Part shown: piece after piece, positions 53,795-62,781 of the stretch
Position numbering within the stretch: position 1 is the first letter of the stretch
How the letters are laid out: each line of letters opens with the position of its first letter
Source of the DNA: an uncultured Prevotellaceae bacterium
GTDB lineage: Bacteria > Bacteroidota > Bacteroidia > Bacteroidales > Bacteroidaceae
Length of the DNA stretch: 64,000 nucleotides
Direction: 5' to 3'
NCBI GenBank assembly: GCA_900543815.1
Contig: UQST01000009.1
Coordinates: 1-64,000 of the forward strand
Made by a program: the position numbers and the translations under genes
The notes under the pieces: model-generated
What the model saw: the letters and a program-made list of their open reading frames with translations, nothing else
The model's database searches: none
What the model was told of the DNA's origin: nothing

Positions 53795-55141
53795 TTACTT
53801 CTTGGCAGCACGTGACTTGATGATGCCCATCACGGTGCTCTTGCCCACACGTATCATGTCCAACAAGGGACGATGACTGGGACAAGTGAACTGGCAGGAG
53901 CCGCACTCGATGCAACTGGTCACCTCGTTCTTCTCGGCATCCTCCCATCTGCTCTGGGCACTCAGGGTGGAGAGCAGATAAGGCTCAAGGCCCATGGGAC
54001 AGGCACTCACGCACTTGCCGCAACGGATACAGGGGTGGGGTTCTGCACGACGGGCTTCCTTCTCGTTCATGATGAGCAGACCGCTGCTGCCCTTGGTCAT
54101 TGGTACCTCCAGCGAGAGAAGGGCTTTACCCATCATAGGACCACCGCCTATAATCTTGCCGGTATCCTCTGGCAGACCGCCGCATTCGTCTATCAACTGC
54201 TGGAACGGTGTGCCCAGACGGGCGAGCAGGTTGCTTGGCTGCTTCACGCTCTTGCCTGTAACCGTGATGATACGGTCAATCAAGGGCTTGTTCTTCATCA
54301 CTGCCTGATAGATGGCAAAGGCTGTACCCACATTCTGCACCACAGCACCCACATGGATGGGGATAGCTGGAGGAGCAGGCACCTGACGCCCGATGACAGC
54401 ATCTATCAGCTGCTTCTCACCTCCCTGGGGGTATTTCACCTGCAAGGGAACCACCTCGATGTGGGGATGCGACTTGGCCTTCTCGGTCATCAAGGCGATT
54501 GCATCGGGCTTGTTGTTCTCAATGCCGATGTAACCCTTAGTGACGTTCACAGCCTTCATGATGATTTCCACACCCTCCAGAATCTCCTCGGGATGCTCCA
54601 GCATGAGCCTGTGGTCGGCTGTCAGGTATGGTTCGCACTCCACCGCATTGATTATCACGCACTCAGCCTTGCAGCCTGGAGGAGGAGAAAGCTTCACATG
54701 GCAGGGGAAGGTGGCACCTCCCAAACCTACGATACCTGCGTTCTTGATCTTCTCGATGATGGTTTTGCTGTCCAGCTCTGCATGGTCGGCCAACTTCACC
54801 AGTGTGTTGCTGCGGTCGATGCTCTCTTCCCACTCGTCGCCTTCTACATTCACGTAGATGGCAGTACGGCGTGTTCCGCTGGCATCCAGAACGGTGTCTA
54901 TCTTGGCCACCTTGCCGCTGACACTGCTGTGGATGGGTGCACTCACAAAACCTCCAGCCTCTGCCAGAAGCGTACCCACCTTCACCTCATCGCCCTTCTG
55001 GACAACTGGCTTGGCAGGAGCACCTATATGCTGGAACATGCTGAAGACAGCCTGCTTGGGCAGTGAAGCCTCTCTGATTGGGCTTGCAGCAGACAGTTTG
55101 TTCTCTGCGGGATGTACTCCGCCTATCTTGAATGTCTTCAT
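53795..55141 (-). CDS. rnfC: Rnf electron transport complex subunit C
   Basis: Soluble NADH/FMN and Fe-S subunit. The 448 aa contain a barrel-sandwich N-terminal part (GDEVKVGTLLAEAGGFVSAPIHS), a Rossmann-like Complex1-51K region (CHVKLSPPPG, GGGPMMGKAL) and two 4Fe-4S motifs, CIRCGKCVSACP and CIECGSCQFTCP (about 375-420). Its start overlaps the rnfB stop (ATGA). Confidence 0.96.
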   Translation of the reverse strand: MKTFKIGGVHPAENKLSAASPIREASLPKQAVFSMFQHIGAPAKPVVQKGDEVKVGTLLAEAGGFVSAPIHSSVSGKVAKIDTVLDASGTRRTAIYVNVEGDEWEESIDRSNTLVKLADHAELDSKTIIEKIKNAGIVGLGGATFPCHVKLSPPPGCKAECVIINAVECEPYLTADHRLMLEHPEEILEGVEIIMKAVNVTKGYIGIENNKPDAIALMTEKAKSHPHIEVVPLQVKYPQGGEKQLIDAVIGRQVPAPPAIPIHVGAVVQNVGTAFAIYQAVMKNKPLIDRIITVTGKSVKQPSNLLARLGTPFQQLIDECGGLPEDTGKIIGGGPMMGKALLSLEVPMTKGSSGLLIMNEKEARRAEPHPCIRCGKCVSACPMGLEPYLLSTLSAQSRWEDAEKNEVTSCIECGSCQFTCPSHRPLLDMIRVGKSTVMGIIKSRAAKK

Positions 55142-56091
55142 TTCTGTTCCTCCTTATTGTTCACTGTTGTTGTTTCTGTGCTTTCCACCTTCACGGCAGC
55201 AGGCTTTGCCACCTGTGCAGGCTGAGCGGCAGCAGCTGCGGGCTGTTCTGCCTTAGGCTTGCGAGGCGGGAAGTTGAACGCCTTGATAGCGCCTTTTGGA
55301 CAAGCGTCCTCGCACTTACGGCACATCTTACACTTCTCGGCATCGATGTATGCCAGGTTGTTGACCAGGGTGATAGCCTCAAACTTGTCACAAGTCTTCA
55401 CGCACTTGCCGCATCCGATACAAGCTGCCTTACAAGCCTTATTGGCCACAGCACCCTTATCCTTATTGTTGCAAAGCACCACCATACGACGTCCCTTGGG
55501 ACCCTTGAGCCTGATTTCTATGATACCGCGGGGACAAGCTTTGGCACATGCACCACATGCTGTACACTTGTCTTCATCCACTTCGGGCAGACCCGTAACG
55601 GGATTCATGGTCAGAGCACCGAACTGGCACTTGGCCACACAGTCGCCACATCCCAGACATCCATAGGCACATTGTGTTTCACCCATGCCTGTCATGTTCT
55701 GCACACGACAACTCTGCACGCCATCAAATTCTGCAACGCGCGGACGATTCTCGCACGTTCCGTTACACCTGACAACAGCTACCTTTGGAGCAGAAGCCTC
55801 TGCAGCCAGTCCCAGGATAGATGCCACCTTCTCCATGACAGGCTGTCCACCCACGGGACAAAGCTTGCCTTCCAGGCTGCCGCCATCGGCTGCCTTCACA
55901 CACGCAGCGGCAAAACCCGAACAACCGGGATAGCCGCACCCGCCACAGTTGGCCTGCGGCAGAACAGCCGCAACCTTCTCCAGGCGAGGGTCCTCGCTTA
56001 CAGCAAATTTGTGCGAGATTATATACAGAACCACTGCAGACAGTAGTCCTATCGCTCCCAACACAATCACTGCAATCATGATTTCGTTCAT
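55138..56091 (-). CDS. rnfB: Rnf electron transport complex subunit B
   Basis: Ferredoxin-docking Fe-S subunit. The 317 aa have an N-terminal membrane helix (about 4-26), the Fe-S domain NCGGCGYPGCSGFAAACV with a distal LCPVGG, and further ferredoxin-type clusters: CAYGCLGCGDCVAKC, CTACGACAKACP, CIGCGKCVKTC and CKMCRKCEDACP. An Ala/Pro/Thr-rich C-terminal tail of about 40 aa follows, as in other Bacteroidetes RnfB. 74 nt after rseC. Confidence 0.96.
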   Translation of the reverse strand: MNEIMIAVIVLGAIGLLSAVVLYIISHKFAVSEDPRLEKVAAVLPQANCGGCGYPGCSGFAAACVKAADGGSLEGKLCPVGGQPVMEKVASILGLAAEASAPKVAVVRCNGTCENRPRVAEFDGVQSCRVQNMTGMGETQCAYGCLGCGDCVAKCQFGALTMNPVTGLPEVDEDKCTACGACAKACPRGIIEIRLKGPKGRRMVVLCNNKDKGAVANKACKAACIGCGKCVKTCDKFEAITLVNNLAYIDAEKCKMCRKCEDACPKGAIKAFNFPPRKPKAEQPAAAAAQPAQVAKPAAVKVESTETTTVNNKEEQK

Positions 56092-56165
56092 ACGTTGATT
56101 GAAGATTTAATTGATATTTGTATTTAATGTTTTGTTATTTCAGGGGAACAAATCTGTACCAGACT

Positions 56166-56597
56166 TCACAATGTGCCAGCCCCGTCATCGAGAGGCCGCA
56201 CGTGGAACTGGAAACGCTTGTTGATACGGTCACGGAAAAGATAGAGTGTACTATAATAAAGAATAAGGAAGAGCAGTACAAACAGTGCACCCACCTCTTC
56301 GCTCCATATCTTGCAACCTAAGAAAAGTACAGCCACCATGAGGATGAGAGGCACTGCATAGGCCAGCCAAACGGCTTTGAGCCCCTGGCGGAGTGTACCT
56401 TCTACCACCACAGTCTGCCCTACTTGCACGGGCTCATCACCCATGCAGGCTTCCACTATCTTTTCCTTGCTTTCGCTGCTCTTGCATAAATGCTTCACCG
56501 CACAGCCTCCACAGGCCGTTTGCTGCATTATGCGCACAACGCAAGTGGTGGCCTTTATCTGCTCCACCACACCTTGATGCCGGATTGTTTCTCTCAT
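56166..56597 (-). CDS. rseC: RseC/MucC family protein (SoxR-reducing system)
   Basis: The 143 aa have the cysteine motif TACGGCAVKHLCKSSESKEK (about 28-47) and two C-terminal membrane helices (about 78-120). RseC-type proteins commonly travel with rnf and are thought to support Rnf assembly or SoxR reduction; the role in Bacteroidetes is inferred from this linkage. First gene of the operon with a -7 element 31 nt upstream. Confidence 0.9.
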   Translation of the reverse strand: MRETIRHQGVVEQIKATTCVVRIMQQTACGGCAVKHLCKSSESKEKIVEACMGDEPVQVGQTVVVEGTLRQGLKAVWLAYAVPLILMVAVLFLGCKIWSEEVGALFVLLFLILYYSTLYLFRDRINKRFQFHVRPLDDGAGTL

Positions 56598-56627
56598 TAC
56601 TATATGGCCTAAGCCTCAATAATCGTG

Positions 56628-56635
56628 CAAAAATA
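56628..56635 (-). promoter_or_regulatory. Probable promoter (-7 element) of the rseC-rnf operon
   Basis: TATTTTTG on the minus strand; no clear -33. Divergent from the ispE promoter about 75 bp away. Confidence 0.55.
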
Positions 56636-56707
56636 CGAAGTTTTTCGCACATGCGAGCGTTTCCCTGTGCTTTGTTTTGCCTATCGTGCAGATTTTGTAT
56701 ATCTGCC

Positions 56708-56738
56708 TTGCCGGATGTCACATTATCATTTAACTTTG
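56708..56738 (+). promoter_or_regulatory. Promoter of ispE
   Basis: TTG (56708-56710), 20 nt, TAACTTTG (56731-56738), 31 nt before the ATG. Confidence 0.85.
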
Positions 56739-56769
56739 TGGGATAATAACCCCAAACAACCGAACACAG

Positions 56770-57582
56770 ATGTTTACATTCAAAGCCTGCTGCAAGATCA
56801 ATCTGGGATTGCTCGTTACAGAGCGCCGCCCAGACGGTTACCACAACCTGCAAACTGTCTTCTACCCTGTCCCCTTGTCGGATGAAATCAGTGTGGAAGA
56901 GGCTCGGGAGGACAGCTTGACCATGTCGGGCATTCCCATCGAGGGTGCTTCCGAGGACAATCTGGTGCTTCGTGCTGTGCGTTTACTTCGTTCCCAAGGA
57001 CTTGCCATCCCGCCTCTGCATATCCATCTGCACAAGAACATCCCCAACGGAGCTGGTTTGGGAGGCGGAAGCAGCGATGCAGCCGGCATCGTGAGGGAAC
57101 TCAACAACCACTACACACTGGGCTTGAGCGACCAGAAGATGGAGGAAATGGTGGCATCGCTGGGTGCCGACTGTCCGTTCTTTGTGCGCTGCAAGCCCGT
57201 GTATGCTGAAGGTATAGGCAATATATTCAGCCCCATCAACCTCAATCTGAGCGGCATGCACATCGTGCTCATCAAGCCCGACGACTTTGTTTCCACACGT
57301 GAAGCTTACGCCCAAATACATCCTCAAATGCCCGAAGTGTCGCTTGACAAACTCGTGATGGCTCCCTTGGAGGAATGGCGCAATACCGTGGGCAATGACT
57401 TCGAGCACAGCGTCTTCCCCGCCCATCCTGCCATCAAGGCCATCAAAGACCAGCTGTATGCAGCAGGCGCTATCTACTCCTCTATGAGCGGAAGCGGTAG
57501 CAGCGTGTTCGGTCTGTTTGCAGAGAAACCTTCCTTGGAAGGCCGCTTCGGGGGTATGTTCGTATATGAATCACGCCTTTAG
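56770..57582 (+). CDS. ispE: 4-diphosphocytidyl-2-C-methyl-D-erythritol kinase
   Basis: GHMP kinase of the non-mevalonate isoprenoid pathway. The 270 aa show the substrate lysine in CCKINLGL (Lys9), the ATP loop PNGAGLGGGSSDAAG (92-106), catalytic Asp134 in LGADCPFFV and the third motif SMSGSGSSVFGLF. Normal length. Single gene with its own promoter. Confidence 0.96.
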   Translation: MFTFKACCKINLGLLVTERRPDGYHNLQTVFYPVPLSDEISVEEAREDSLTMSGIPIEGASEDNLVLRAVRLLRSQGLAIPPLHIHLHKNIPNGAGLGGGSSDAAGIVRELNNHYTLGLSDQKMEEMVASLGADCPFFVRCKPVYAEGIGNIFSPINLNLSGMHIVLIKPDDFVSTREAYAQIHPQMPEVSLDKLVMAPLEEWRNTVGNDFEHSVFPAHPAIKAIKDQLYAAGAIYSSMSGSGSSVFGLFAEKPSLEGRFGGMFVYESRL

Positions 57583-57613
57583 GACATTTCCCCACCCAAG
57601 ATAGGGAAAAACC

Positions 57614-57645
57614 TTGGCAGCGACAACGGATTGACCCTACCTTTG
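57614..57645 (+). promoter_or_regulatory. Promoter of the Arg/Gly-rich secreted protein gene
   Basis: TTG (57614-57616), 21 nt, TACCTTTG (57638-57645), about 27 nt before the ATG. Confidence 0.75.
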
Positions 57646-57671
57646 CACCAGAATACTAAAAGGAAAAGACT

Positions 57672-58835
57672 ATGAAACGTTACATCCTGACACTGGTAGC
57701 AGCACTGACCGCAATGGTCAGCGCATCGGCAATGAGTTACGAGAGAGCACGCGAGGAGGCTCTCTACCTCACCGACAAGATGGCCTATGAGCTCAATCTC
57801 AATGACCAGCAGTATAACGACGCATACGAGATCAATCTGGATTACTTCCTCAGTATGAACTCGGAGCGCGACCTTTACGAGGACTATCTGAGCTACCGAC
57901 TCACCGACTTCAGACATATTCTGGTGAGTTGGCAGTTCGACCTCATGCTTCAGGCAGACTACTTCGTACGCCCGCTCTTATGGAGTCGTGGCTGCTGGGT
58001 GTTCCCTATCTACACGCATTATCACAGGCACGTGTTCTATTACGACCGTCCGCGAGTATATTTTGAGTACAGAGGCGGGCATGGCCATCACCATTTCCAC
58101 AACGGCTACTACGCCGAGCGCCGACCCAGATGGGATGGCGGAATGAGAGGAAGAGAGCCTATGTATGGTCCCGACAGAGGGGGAAATCGTCCCGACAGAG
58201 GTGAGACTCGACCCAATCCAAGCCGTGGAGACGGTTATCACTTTGACCTTCCCGGACGCGGCGACCGCAATACCGGACGCGGAAATGAATCTGTACGCGG
58301 CGACAACAACTACACTCCAAGCCGTGGGGAACAACCTGGCAGAGGTACTGTGACCACTTACCCCAGCCGTGGAGAGCAACCTGGCAGAGGCGCTGTGACC
58401 ACTTACCCCAGCCGTGGCGACCAGACTGCAAGAGGTGATTATGACAGAGGAAATACGCGCGGAGGCTACGGCATAGGCCGAAACAACGGACAGACTACAC
58501 GCGGGGAAAGTTACTCCCGCCCCGAGCGCAACAACTATACCCGTCAGTATCAGAACAATAGCACACGCGGAACAGACCGTTCCTATTCCACTCCAAGCCG
58601 AAGCACCGGCTCAATGACCCGTTCTGGCAGCTCCAGTCAGCCTGCCAGCCGCGGCAACTCATTCTCCCGCAGCAGTTCACGCGCTGTACCCAATGGTGGT
58701 TCTTCAGTAGGTGGCTCACGCGGAGCAAGCATCAGCCGAGGCTCCAGCAGTGCACCTACCCGAGGAGCAAGCGTTGGTTCGGGTTCACGCGGAGGAGCAT
58801 CAGGAGGTGGAACAGTCTCCCGTGGACGCAGATAA
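57672..58835 (+). CDS. Secreted protein with Arg/Gly/Ser-rich low-complexity tail
   Basis: The 387 aa have a signal peptide (to about 20, MVSASA), a folded-looking N-terminal part (about 22-125, YLTDKMAYELNLNDQQYNDAYEINLDYFLSM), a His/Tyr-rich stretch (about 120-150, HYHRHVFYY, GHGHHHFHNGYY) and a 230-residue basic low-complexity tail. The tail includes direct repeats of PSRGEQPGRG with TVTTY or AVTTY, and many RG pairs. Function unknown; the basic RG/His-rich tail could bind nucleic acid, polysaccharide or metal. Next gene starts 10 nt after its stop. Confidence 0.8.
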   Translation: MKRYILTLVAALTAMVSASAMSYERAREEALYLTDKMAYELNLNDQQYNDAYEINLDYFLSMNSERDLYEDYLSYRLTDFRHILVSWQFDLMLQADYFVRPLLWSRGCWVFPIYTHYHRHVFYYDRPRVYFEYRGGHGHHHFHNGYYAERRPRWDGGMRGREPMYGPDRGGNRPDRGETRPNPSRGDGYHFDLPGRGDRNTGRGNESVRGDNNYTPSRGEQPGRGTVTTYPSRGEQPGRGAVTTYPSRGDQTARGDYDRGNTRGGYGIGRNNGQTTRGESYSRPERNNYTRQYQNNSTRGTDRSYSTPSRSTGSMTRSGSSSQPASRGNSFSRSSSRAVPNGGSSVGGSRGASISRGSSSAPTRGASVGSGSRGGASGGGTVSRGRR

Positions 58836-58845
58836 CAAACAGCAT

Positions 58846-59430
58846 ATGGAAGCAAAAGACATAAGGGAACTTCTCGCCCAAAAGAAGATGAGCATGCGCG
58901 ATATCGTTACCGTAGGACGATACACAGCCGGTCATTTCCGGAACGACAAGAAGGCAGAACTATATGAGTTTAGCCATTCCGACGACCCGTACATCAGTTT
59001 CAATGCTCTGCACGTCTTCACATTCTTCGACGCCTACGACCTTGAGTGGCTGCAAGAGAAGCGTGATGACCTCATCAACTGTGCACTAAGTGAGACGGCA
59101 AACAACAAGCTTCGCCTGCAACTCACCTTGCTGCTCAGACAGCCTTTCTACCCTGAACTGATACGCACAGACTTCATCGACTTCTGCCTCAGCAAGTTCA
59201 CAAATCCCGCACTGCCTTATGCCATCAGAGCGTTATGTATGAAGTTGGCATGCAAGCAGATGACTGCCATTCCCGAACTGACAGATGAACTGGAGTCCAA
59301 CGTGCAACTGCTCGACCAGGAGCAACTTTCTCCCGGCCTCTTGTCAGCCAAGCGTCAGGTGGAAACGAAGATAGAGAACGCAAGGAAAAAGCAGACTGCC
59401 AAGCTCAAGAAGAAAACCCAACGCTCCTGA
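58846..59430 (+). CDS. Conserved hypothetical helical-repeat-like protein
   Basis: Family not recognised. The 194 aa look entirely helical with HEAT-like character (YISFNALHVFTFFDAYDLEWLQEKRDDLINC, LRLQLTLLLRQPFYPELIRTDFIDFCLSKF, ALPYAIRALCMKLACKQM) and a Lys-rich C-terminus. Cytoplasmic. The ATG at 58846 is chosen because the upstream open frame overlaps the previous gene's low-complexity region in another frame. It forms a two-gene operon with the secreted protein. Confidence 0.8.
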   Translation: MEAKDIRELLAQKKMSMRDIVTVGRYTAGHFRNDKKAELYEFSHSDDPYISFNALHVFTFFDAYDLEWLQEKRDDLINCALSETANNKLRLQLTLLLRQPFYPELIRTDFIDFCLSKFTNPALPYAIRALCMKLACKQMTAIPELTDELESNVQLLDQEQLSPGLLSAKRQVETKIENARKKQTAKLKKKTQRS

Positions 59431-59520
59431 GTCTGCTGTCTTCGCAAAAGTACCCAACAGCTTCTGGCGCAGAATCCAAAGGCATTCCCGAAGCCAGCCA
59501 ACAACTTCCACCCCACAACG

Positions 59521-59555
59521 AAGCAGCACCACAGAAATCATCCGTGGTGCTGCTT
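59521..59555 (+). terminator. Terminator between convergent genes
   Basis: AAGCAGCACCAC (59521-59532) pairs perfectly with GTGGTGCTGCTT (59544-59555), followed by TGTTCGTT. May serve both strands. Confidence 0.75.
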
Positions 59556-59603
59556 TGTTCGTTATACCATTATATATATGGAGCAGGAACCGCCTGCACC
59601 GCC

Positions 59604-60644
59604 TCAGTTATGGCGCAGTTTCTTCAGGAGCTCCTGGTTGATGCGGCGTATGCGGGTCTGTCCCTCCATCAAATCACGCTTGAAGGAGTTGAACTCCACA
59701 TTCACATTATTATATATGTCATTGAATGTACTCAGGAGTGGAGGCAGATAAGGTTGCTCGTTGGTGTTCACCACGATGCGGATGTCTTTTGGCATCACGC
59801 GCACGTCTATCTCGCATCCTTCCTCCTTGGGATCGCCATCGAAGTGAATCACACCGGGATTCTTGCGGAATATCTTCAGATGCCGGCACTTGAAGCAGCG
59901 TATCTTGCTGTTCTGCGTAATGGTCTTGCTGAAGAGCTGGATAGCTATCTGGGGTGCTTCGAGCACATTGAACGGCTCCATCACAGTCACATCCATCAGC
60001 CCGTCACTCATGCTTGCATGCGGAGCAATATACACATTGTTGCCATACTGACTGGCATTGGCACAGGCGATGAGAAAGGCTTTGAACTGCTTCTTCTCGC
60101 CGTCTATCTCCATCTCGTAGGTGTCTGGCTGGTACTTCAGACCTTCCTTCAGCGTATTCTCTATATAGGTAAGTAGTCCGCGTCGGCCGCTTTGGGCGAA
60201 TTTGCTACTTACGAAGGCATCAAAACCGACACCGCATGTACAGAAGAACGGAGTGCCGTTGATGATTCCATAGTCCAAGCTCTTTATCTGACAGTCTGCC
60301 AATACCTGCATCGCTCCTTCTGGGTTCATGGGGATATACAGATGCCTGGCCAGCCCGTTGCCGCTTCCGCAAGGGATGATGCCCAGTGCTGTGCGCGAAT
60401 GCACCAAACTACGTGCCACTTCGTTCACAGTGCCGTCACCGCCCACAGCCACCACCACATCAGTGCCGTCTGCCACAGCCTCACTGGCAAGCTCTGCAGC
60501 ATGACCACTGTGGTCAGTGTATGCAACGTGCACATCAAAGCGCTCGTCACTCAGATACTTAGGTATGAGAGCAACGATGCGTTTCTTGTCTGTCGTACCC
60601 GAAATGGGGTTGACTATAAAAAGTACTGATGTTCTGTTCTGCAT
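59604..60644 (-). CDS. DAGK-family lipid kinase (YegS/BmrU-like)
   Basis: Cytoplasmic kinase of the diacylglycerol/sphingosine kinase superfamily. The 346 aa show FIVNPISG, VVVAVGGDGTVNEVA (nucleotide-binding GGDGT 68-72), IIPCGSGNGLARHL (93-97) and FDGDPK in the C-terminal beta domain. Which lipid it phosphorylates is not evident. It is divergent from a serine palmitoyltransferase 168 bp away, so a sphingoid base or ceramide is a possible substrate (inference). Confidence 0.92.
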   Translation of the reverse strand: MQNRTSVLFIVNPISGTTDKKRIVALIPKYLSDERFDVHVAYTDHSGHAAELASEAVADGTDVVVAVGGDGTVNEVARSLVHSRTALGIIPCGSGNGLARHLYIPMNPEGAMQVLADCQIKSLDYGIINGTPFFCTCGVGFDAFVSSKFAQSGRRGLLTYIENTLKEGLKYQPDTYEMEIDGEKKQFKAFLIACANASQYGNNVYIAPHASMSDGLMDVTVMEPFNVLEAPQIAIQLFSKTITQNSKIRCFKCRHLKIFRKNPGVIHFDGDPKEEGCEIDVRVMPKDIRIVVNTNEQPYLPPLLSTFNDIYNNVNVEFNSFKRDLMEGQTRIRRINQELLKKLRHN

Positions 60645-60653
60645 AATTGGCTA

Positions 60654-60683
60654 CAAAATTAAGCAAAAACACACATTCACAAA
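60654..60683 (-). promoter_or_regulatory. Probable promoter of the lipid kinase gene
   Basis: TTTG (60680-60683), 18 nt, TAATTTTG (60654-60661) on the minus strand; it is only 10 nt before the ATG, giving an almost leaderless mRNA. Confidence 0.55.
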
Positions 60684-60758
60684 TCAAAAGAAGGGGTAAA
60701 AGTAACAATTGATAGCAGTTTTTGCACCCACATATAAGCGTAATAAACGAAAAAGCAC

Positions 60759-60793
60759 TACCTTTGCAAAAATTTTCGTGACCCCTTGGTCAC
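60759..60793 (+). promoter_or_regulatory. -7 element and leader hairpin of the serine palmitoyltransferase gene
   Basis: TACCTTTG (60759-60766), without a clear -33. The leader has a GTGACC-CCTT-GGTCAC hairpin (60778-60793) 19 nt before the ATG. Confidence 0.6.
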
Positions 60794-60812
60794 AGAGGAC
60801 AAAACTAAGTAA

Positions 60813-62006
60813 ATGGGACTATTAGAAGAGAAGCTCACTAAACATCCTTTCTATGCATTGGCAAAGGAGGTTAAAGAGAAGGGCGTATATCCCTATTTCC
60901 GTGAGATTGAAGGAAAACAGGGAACTGAAGTTGAGATGGGTGGACATCACGTGCTGATGTTTGGTTCGAACGCTTACACTGGCCTTACTGGCGACCAGCG
61001 GGTTATTGATGCAGGCTGCAAAGCCATGCAGCAGTACGGTAGCGGTTGTGCTGGCAGCCGATTCCTCAATGGTACACTGGACATCCATGTACAGCTTGAG
61101 AAGGAGTTGGCAGAGTTTGTCGGCAAGGACGATGCGCTGGTGTTCTCCACCGGTTTCACTGTCAACAGCGGTGTGATACCGCAGTTGGTGAGCAAGGATG
61201 ACTATATCATCTGTGACGATCGCGATCATGCGAGCATCGTCGATGGCCGTCGCCTCAGCTTTGCCACACAGCTGCACTACAAGCACAACGATATGGCCGA
61301 CCTCGAGCGTGTGCTCCAGCGTTGCGAACCCGACAAGGTGAAGCTCATCGTGGTAGATGGTGTGTTCTCTATGGAAGGCGATCTCGCCAACCTGCCCGAG
61401 ATAGTGCGCCTGAAGCACAAGTACAATGCCAGCATCATGGTAGATGAAGCACACGGCATAGGAGTGTTTGGCAGGCAGGGACGAGGCGTATGTGACCACT
61501 TCGGACTTACCGATGAAGTGGATCTCATCATGGGCACATTCTCCAAGTCACTGGCCTCTATCGGTGGTTTCATTGCTGCCAACCAGACCATTATCGACTC
61601 TCTGCGTCACACCGCACGCACCTATATCTTCAGCGCCAGCTGCACACCTGCTGCCACTGCAGCCGCCCGCGAAGCTCTGCGCATCATCCAGGCTGAGCCT
61701 GAGCGCATAGCTGCTCTGTGGGATGTGACCAACTATGCTCTGAAACGCTTCCGCGAGGAAGGCTTCGAGATAGGTGATACCGAGAGCCCCATCATTCCTC
61801 TCTACGTGCGTGATTTGCGCAAGACATTCATCGTGGTAGCCCGTGCATTCGACGAGGGAGTATTCATCAACCCCGTTATACCTCCCGCTTGTGCGCCCAC
61901 CGACACTCTTGTGAGATACGCGCTGATGGCTACCCACACCCATGAGCAGGTGGATGAGTCGGTCAAGAGACTGAAGAAGGTGTTCCACGAACTGGACATC
62001 ATTTAA
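60813..62006 (+). CDS. Serine palmitoyltransferase-type alpha-oxoamine synthase
   Basis: PLP enzyme joining an acyl-CoA to an amino acid; in Bacteroides this form makes the sphingolipid base precursor. The 397 aa carry YGSGCAGSRFLNGTLDIHVQLE, DEAHGIGVFG (Asp211, His214) and the PLP lysine in GTFSKSLASIGGF (Lys245). The N-terminus LEEKLTKHPFYALAKEVKEKGVYPYFREIE resembles Bacteroides SPT more than glycine C-acetyltransferase or BioF, but these cannot be fully excluded without alignment. Ends in a terminator. Confidence 0.88.
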   Translation: MGLLEEKLTKHPFYALAKEVKEKGVYPYFREIEGKQGTEVEMGGHHVLMFGSNAYTGLTGDQRVIDAGCKAMQQYGSGCAGSRFLNGTLDIHVQLEKELAEFVGKDDALVFSTGFTVNSGVIPQLVSKDDYIICDDRDHASIVDGRRLSFATQLHYKHNDMADLERVLQRCEPDKVKLIVVDGVFSMEGDLANLPEIVRLKHKYNASIMVDEAHGIGVFGRQGRGVCDHFGLTDEVDLIMGTFSKSLASIGGFIAANQTIIDSLRHTARTYIFSASCTPAATAAAREALRIIQAEPERIAALWDVTNYALKRFREEGFEIGDTESPIIPLYVRDLRKTFIVVARAFDEGVFINPVIPPACAPTDTLVRYALMATHTHEQVDESVKRLKKVFHELDII

Positions 62007-62059
62007 GCCTACAGCCAACTGTCCGGCTACAGGCAGTTCGATAACCGCAGATAATATAA

Positions 62060-62085
62060 GGCATCCGGCCGTCAGGCTGGGTGCC
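62060..62085 (+). terminator. Terminator after the serine palmitoyltransferase gene
   Basis: GGCATCCGGCC pairs with GGCTGGGTGCC (two wobbles, loop GTCA), followed by TTTCTTGTTT. Confidence 0.75.
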
Positions 62086-62191
62086 TTTCTTGTTTCCGCT
62101 ATGCTGCTGACCACCCGCATCGGGCGGTCGAGCCGGCTTTTCCACACCTTATTTCTCATCCCGCCTTATATGCTTGCTGGATTAAATTCAC

Positions 62192-62199
62192 TAACTTTG
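62192..62199 (+). promoter_or_regulatory. Probable -7 element of the acetyltransferase gene
   Basis: TAACTTTG 21 nt before the ATG. The nearest TTG is only 15 nt upstream, so the -33 is uncertain. Confidence 0.55.
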
Positions 62200-62220
62200 T
62201 GCCCCAATTCAAGAGAGAAG

Positions 62221-62781
62221 ATGAGAAGCAAGAGACAACCCATACCCATCACACTGCGTTCTGCCACTCCCGCAGATGCCGGACAGATAAGGGAGATATA
62301 TGCACCTTACGTGCGTGAGACAGCCATCACCTTTGAGTACGAAGTGCCGTCTGTGGAGGAGTTCACAGAGCGGATAGAGCGTACGCTGGAACATTACCCC
62401 TACATCGTGGCAGAAAGCGAAGAGGGCAACATCCTGGGTTATGCCTACGCGGGAGCCTATTACGGGCGTGCTGCTTACAGCCGCAGCGTGGAGGTTTCCA
62501 TCTATGTGCAGGCAGGACAGCACGATGCAGGCGTTGGCCGAAGGCTCTACGAGGCGCTTGAAGAGGAGTTGCGCAGCAGAGGTTTCCTCAATCTGACCGC
62601 CTGCATAGCCTGGAGCGATGAGCCCAACAGGTTCCTCACCCACCAGAGTCCGATATTCCATCGCCACATGGGATATGAGCAGTGCGCACATTTCCACAAG
62701 ATAGGATTCAAGTTCGGACGCTGGTTCGACATCATCTGGATGGAGAAGATGCTGGGCGAGCACAAGGATGAAAACCTGTAG
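62221..62781 (+). CDS. GNAT family N-acetyltransferase (PhnO/Pat-like)
   Basis: The 186 aa have the GNAT fold: LRSATPADAGQIREIYAPYVRETAITFEYE at the N-terminus, YIVAESEEGNILGYAYAG, then VEVSIYVQAGQHDAGVGRRLYEALEEELRSRG, where QHDAGVGRR is the acetyl-CoA loop, and IFHRHMGYEQ. It resembles the phosphinothricin/methionine sulfoximine acetyltransferase group, but a real substrate is unknown. The ATG at 62221 is downstream of the -7 element; the longer frame from 62101 is not used. Confidence 0.9.
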   Translation: MRSKRQPIPITLRSATPADAGQIREIYAPYVRETAITFEYEVPSVEEFTERIERTLEHYPYIVAESEEGNILGYAYAGAYYGRAAYSRSVEVSIYVQAGQHDAGVGRRLYEALEEELRSRGFLNLTACIAWSDEPNRFLTHQSPIFHRHMGYEQCAHFHKIGFKFGRWFDIIWMEKMLGEHKDENL

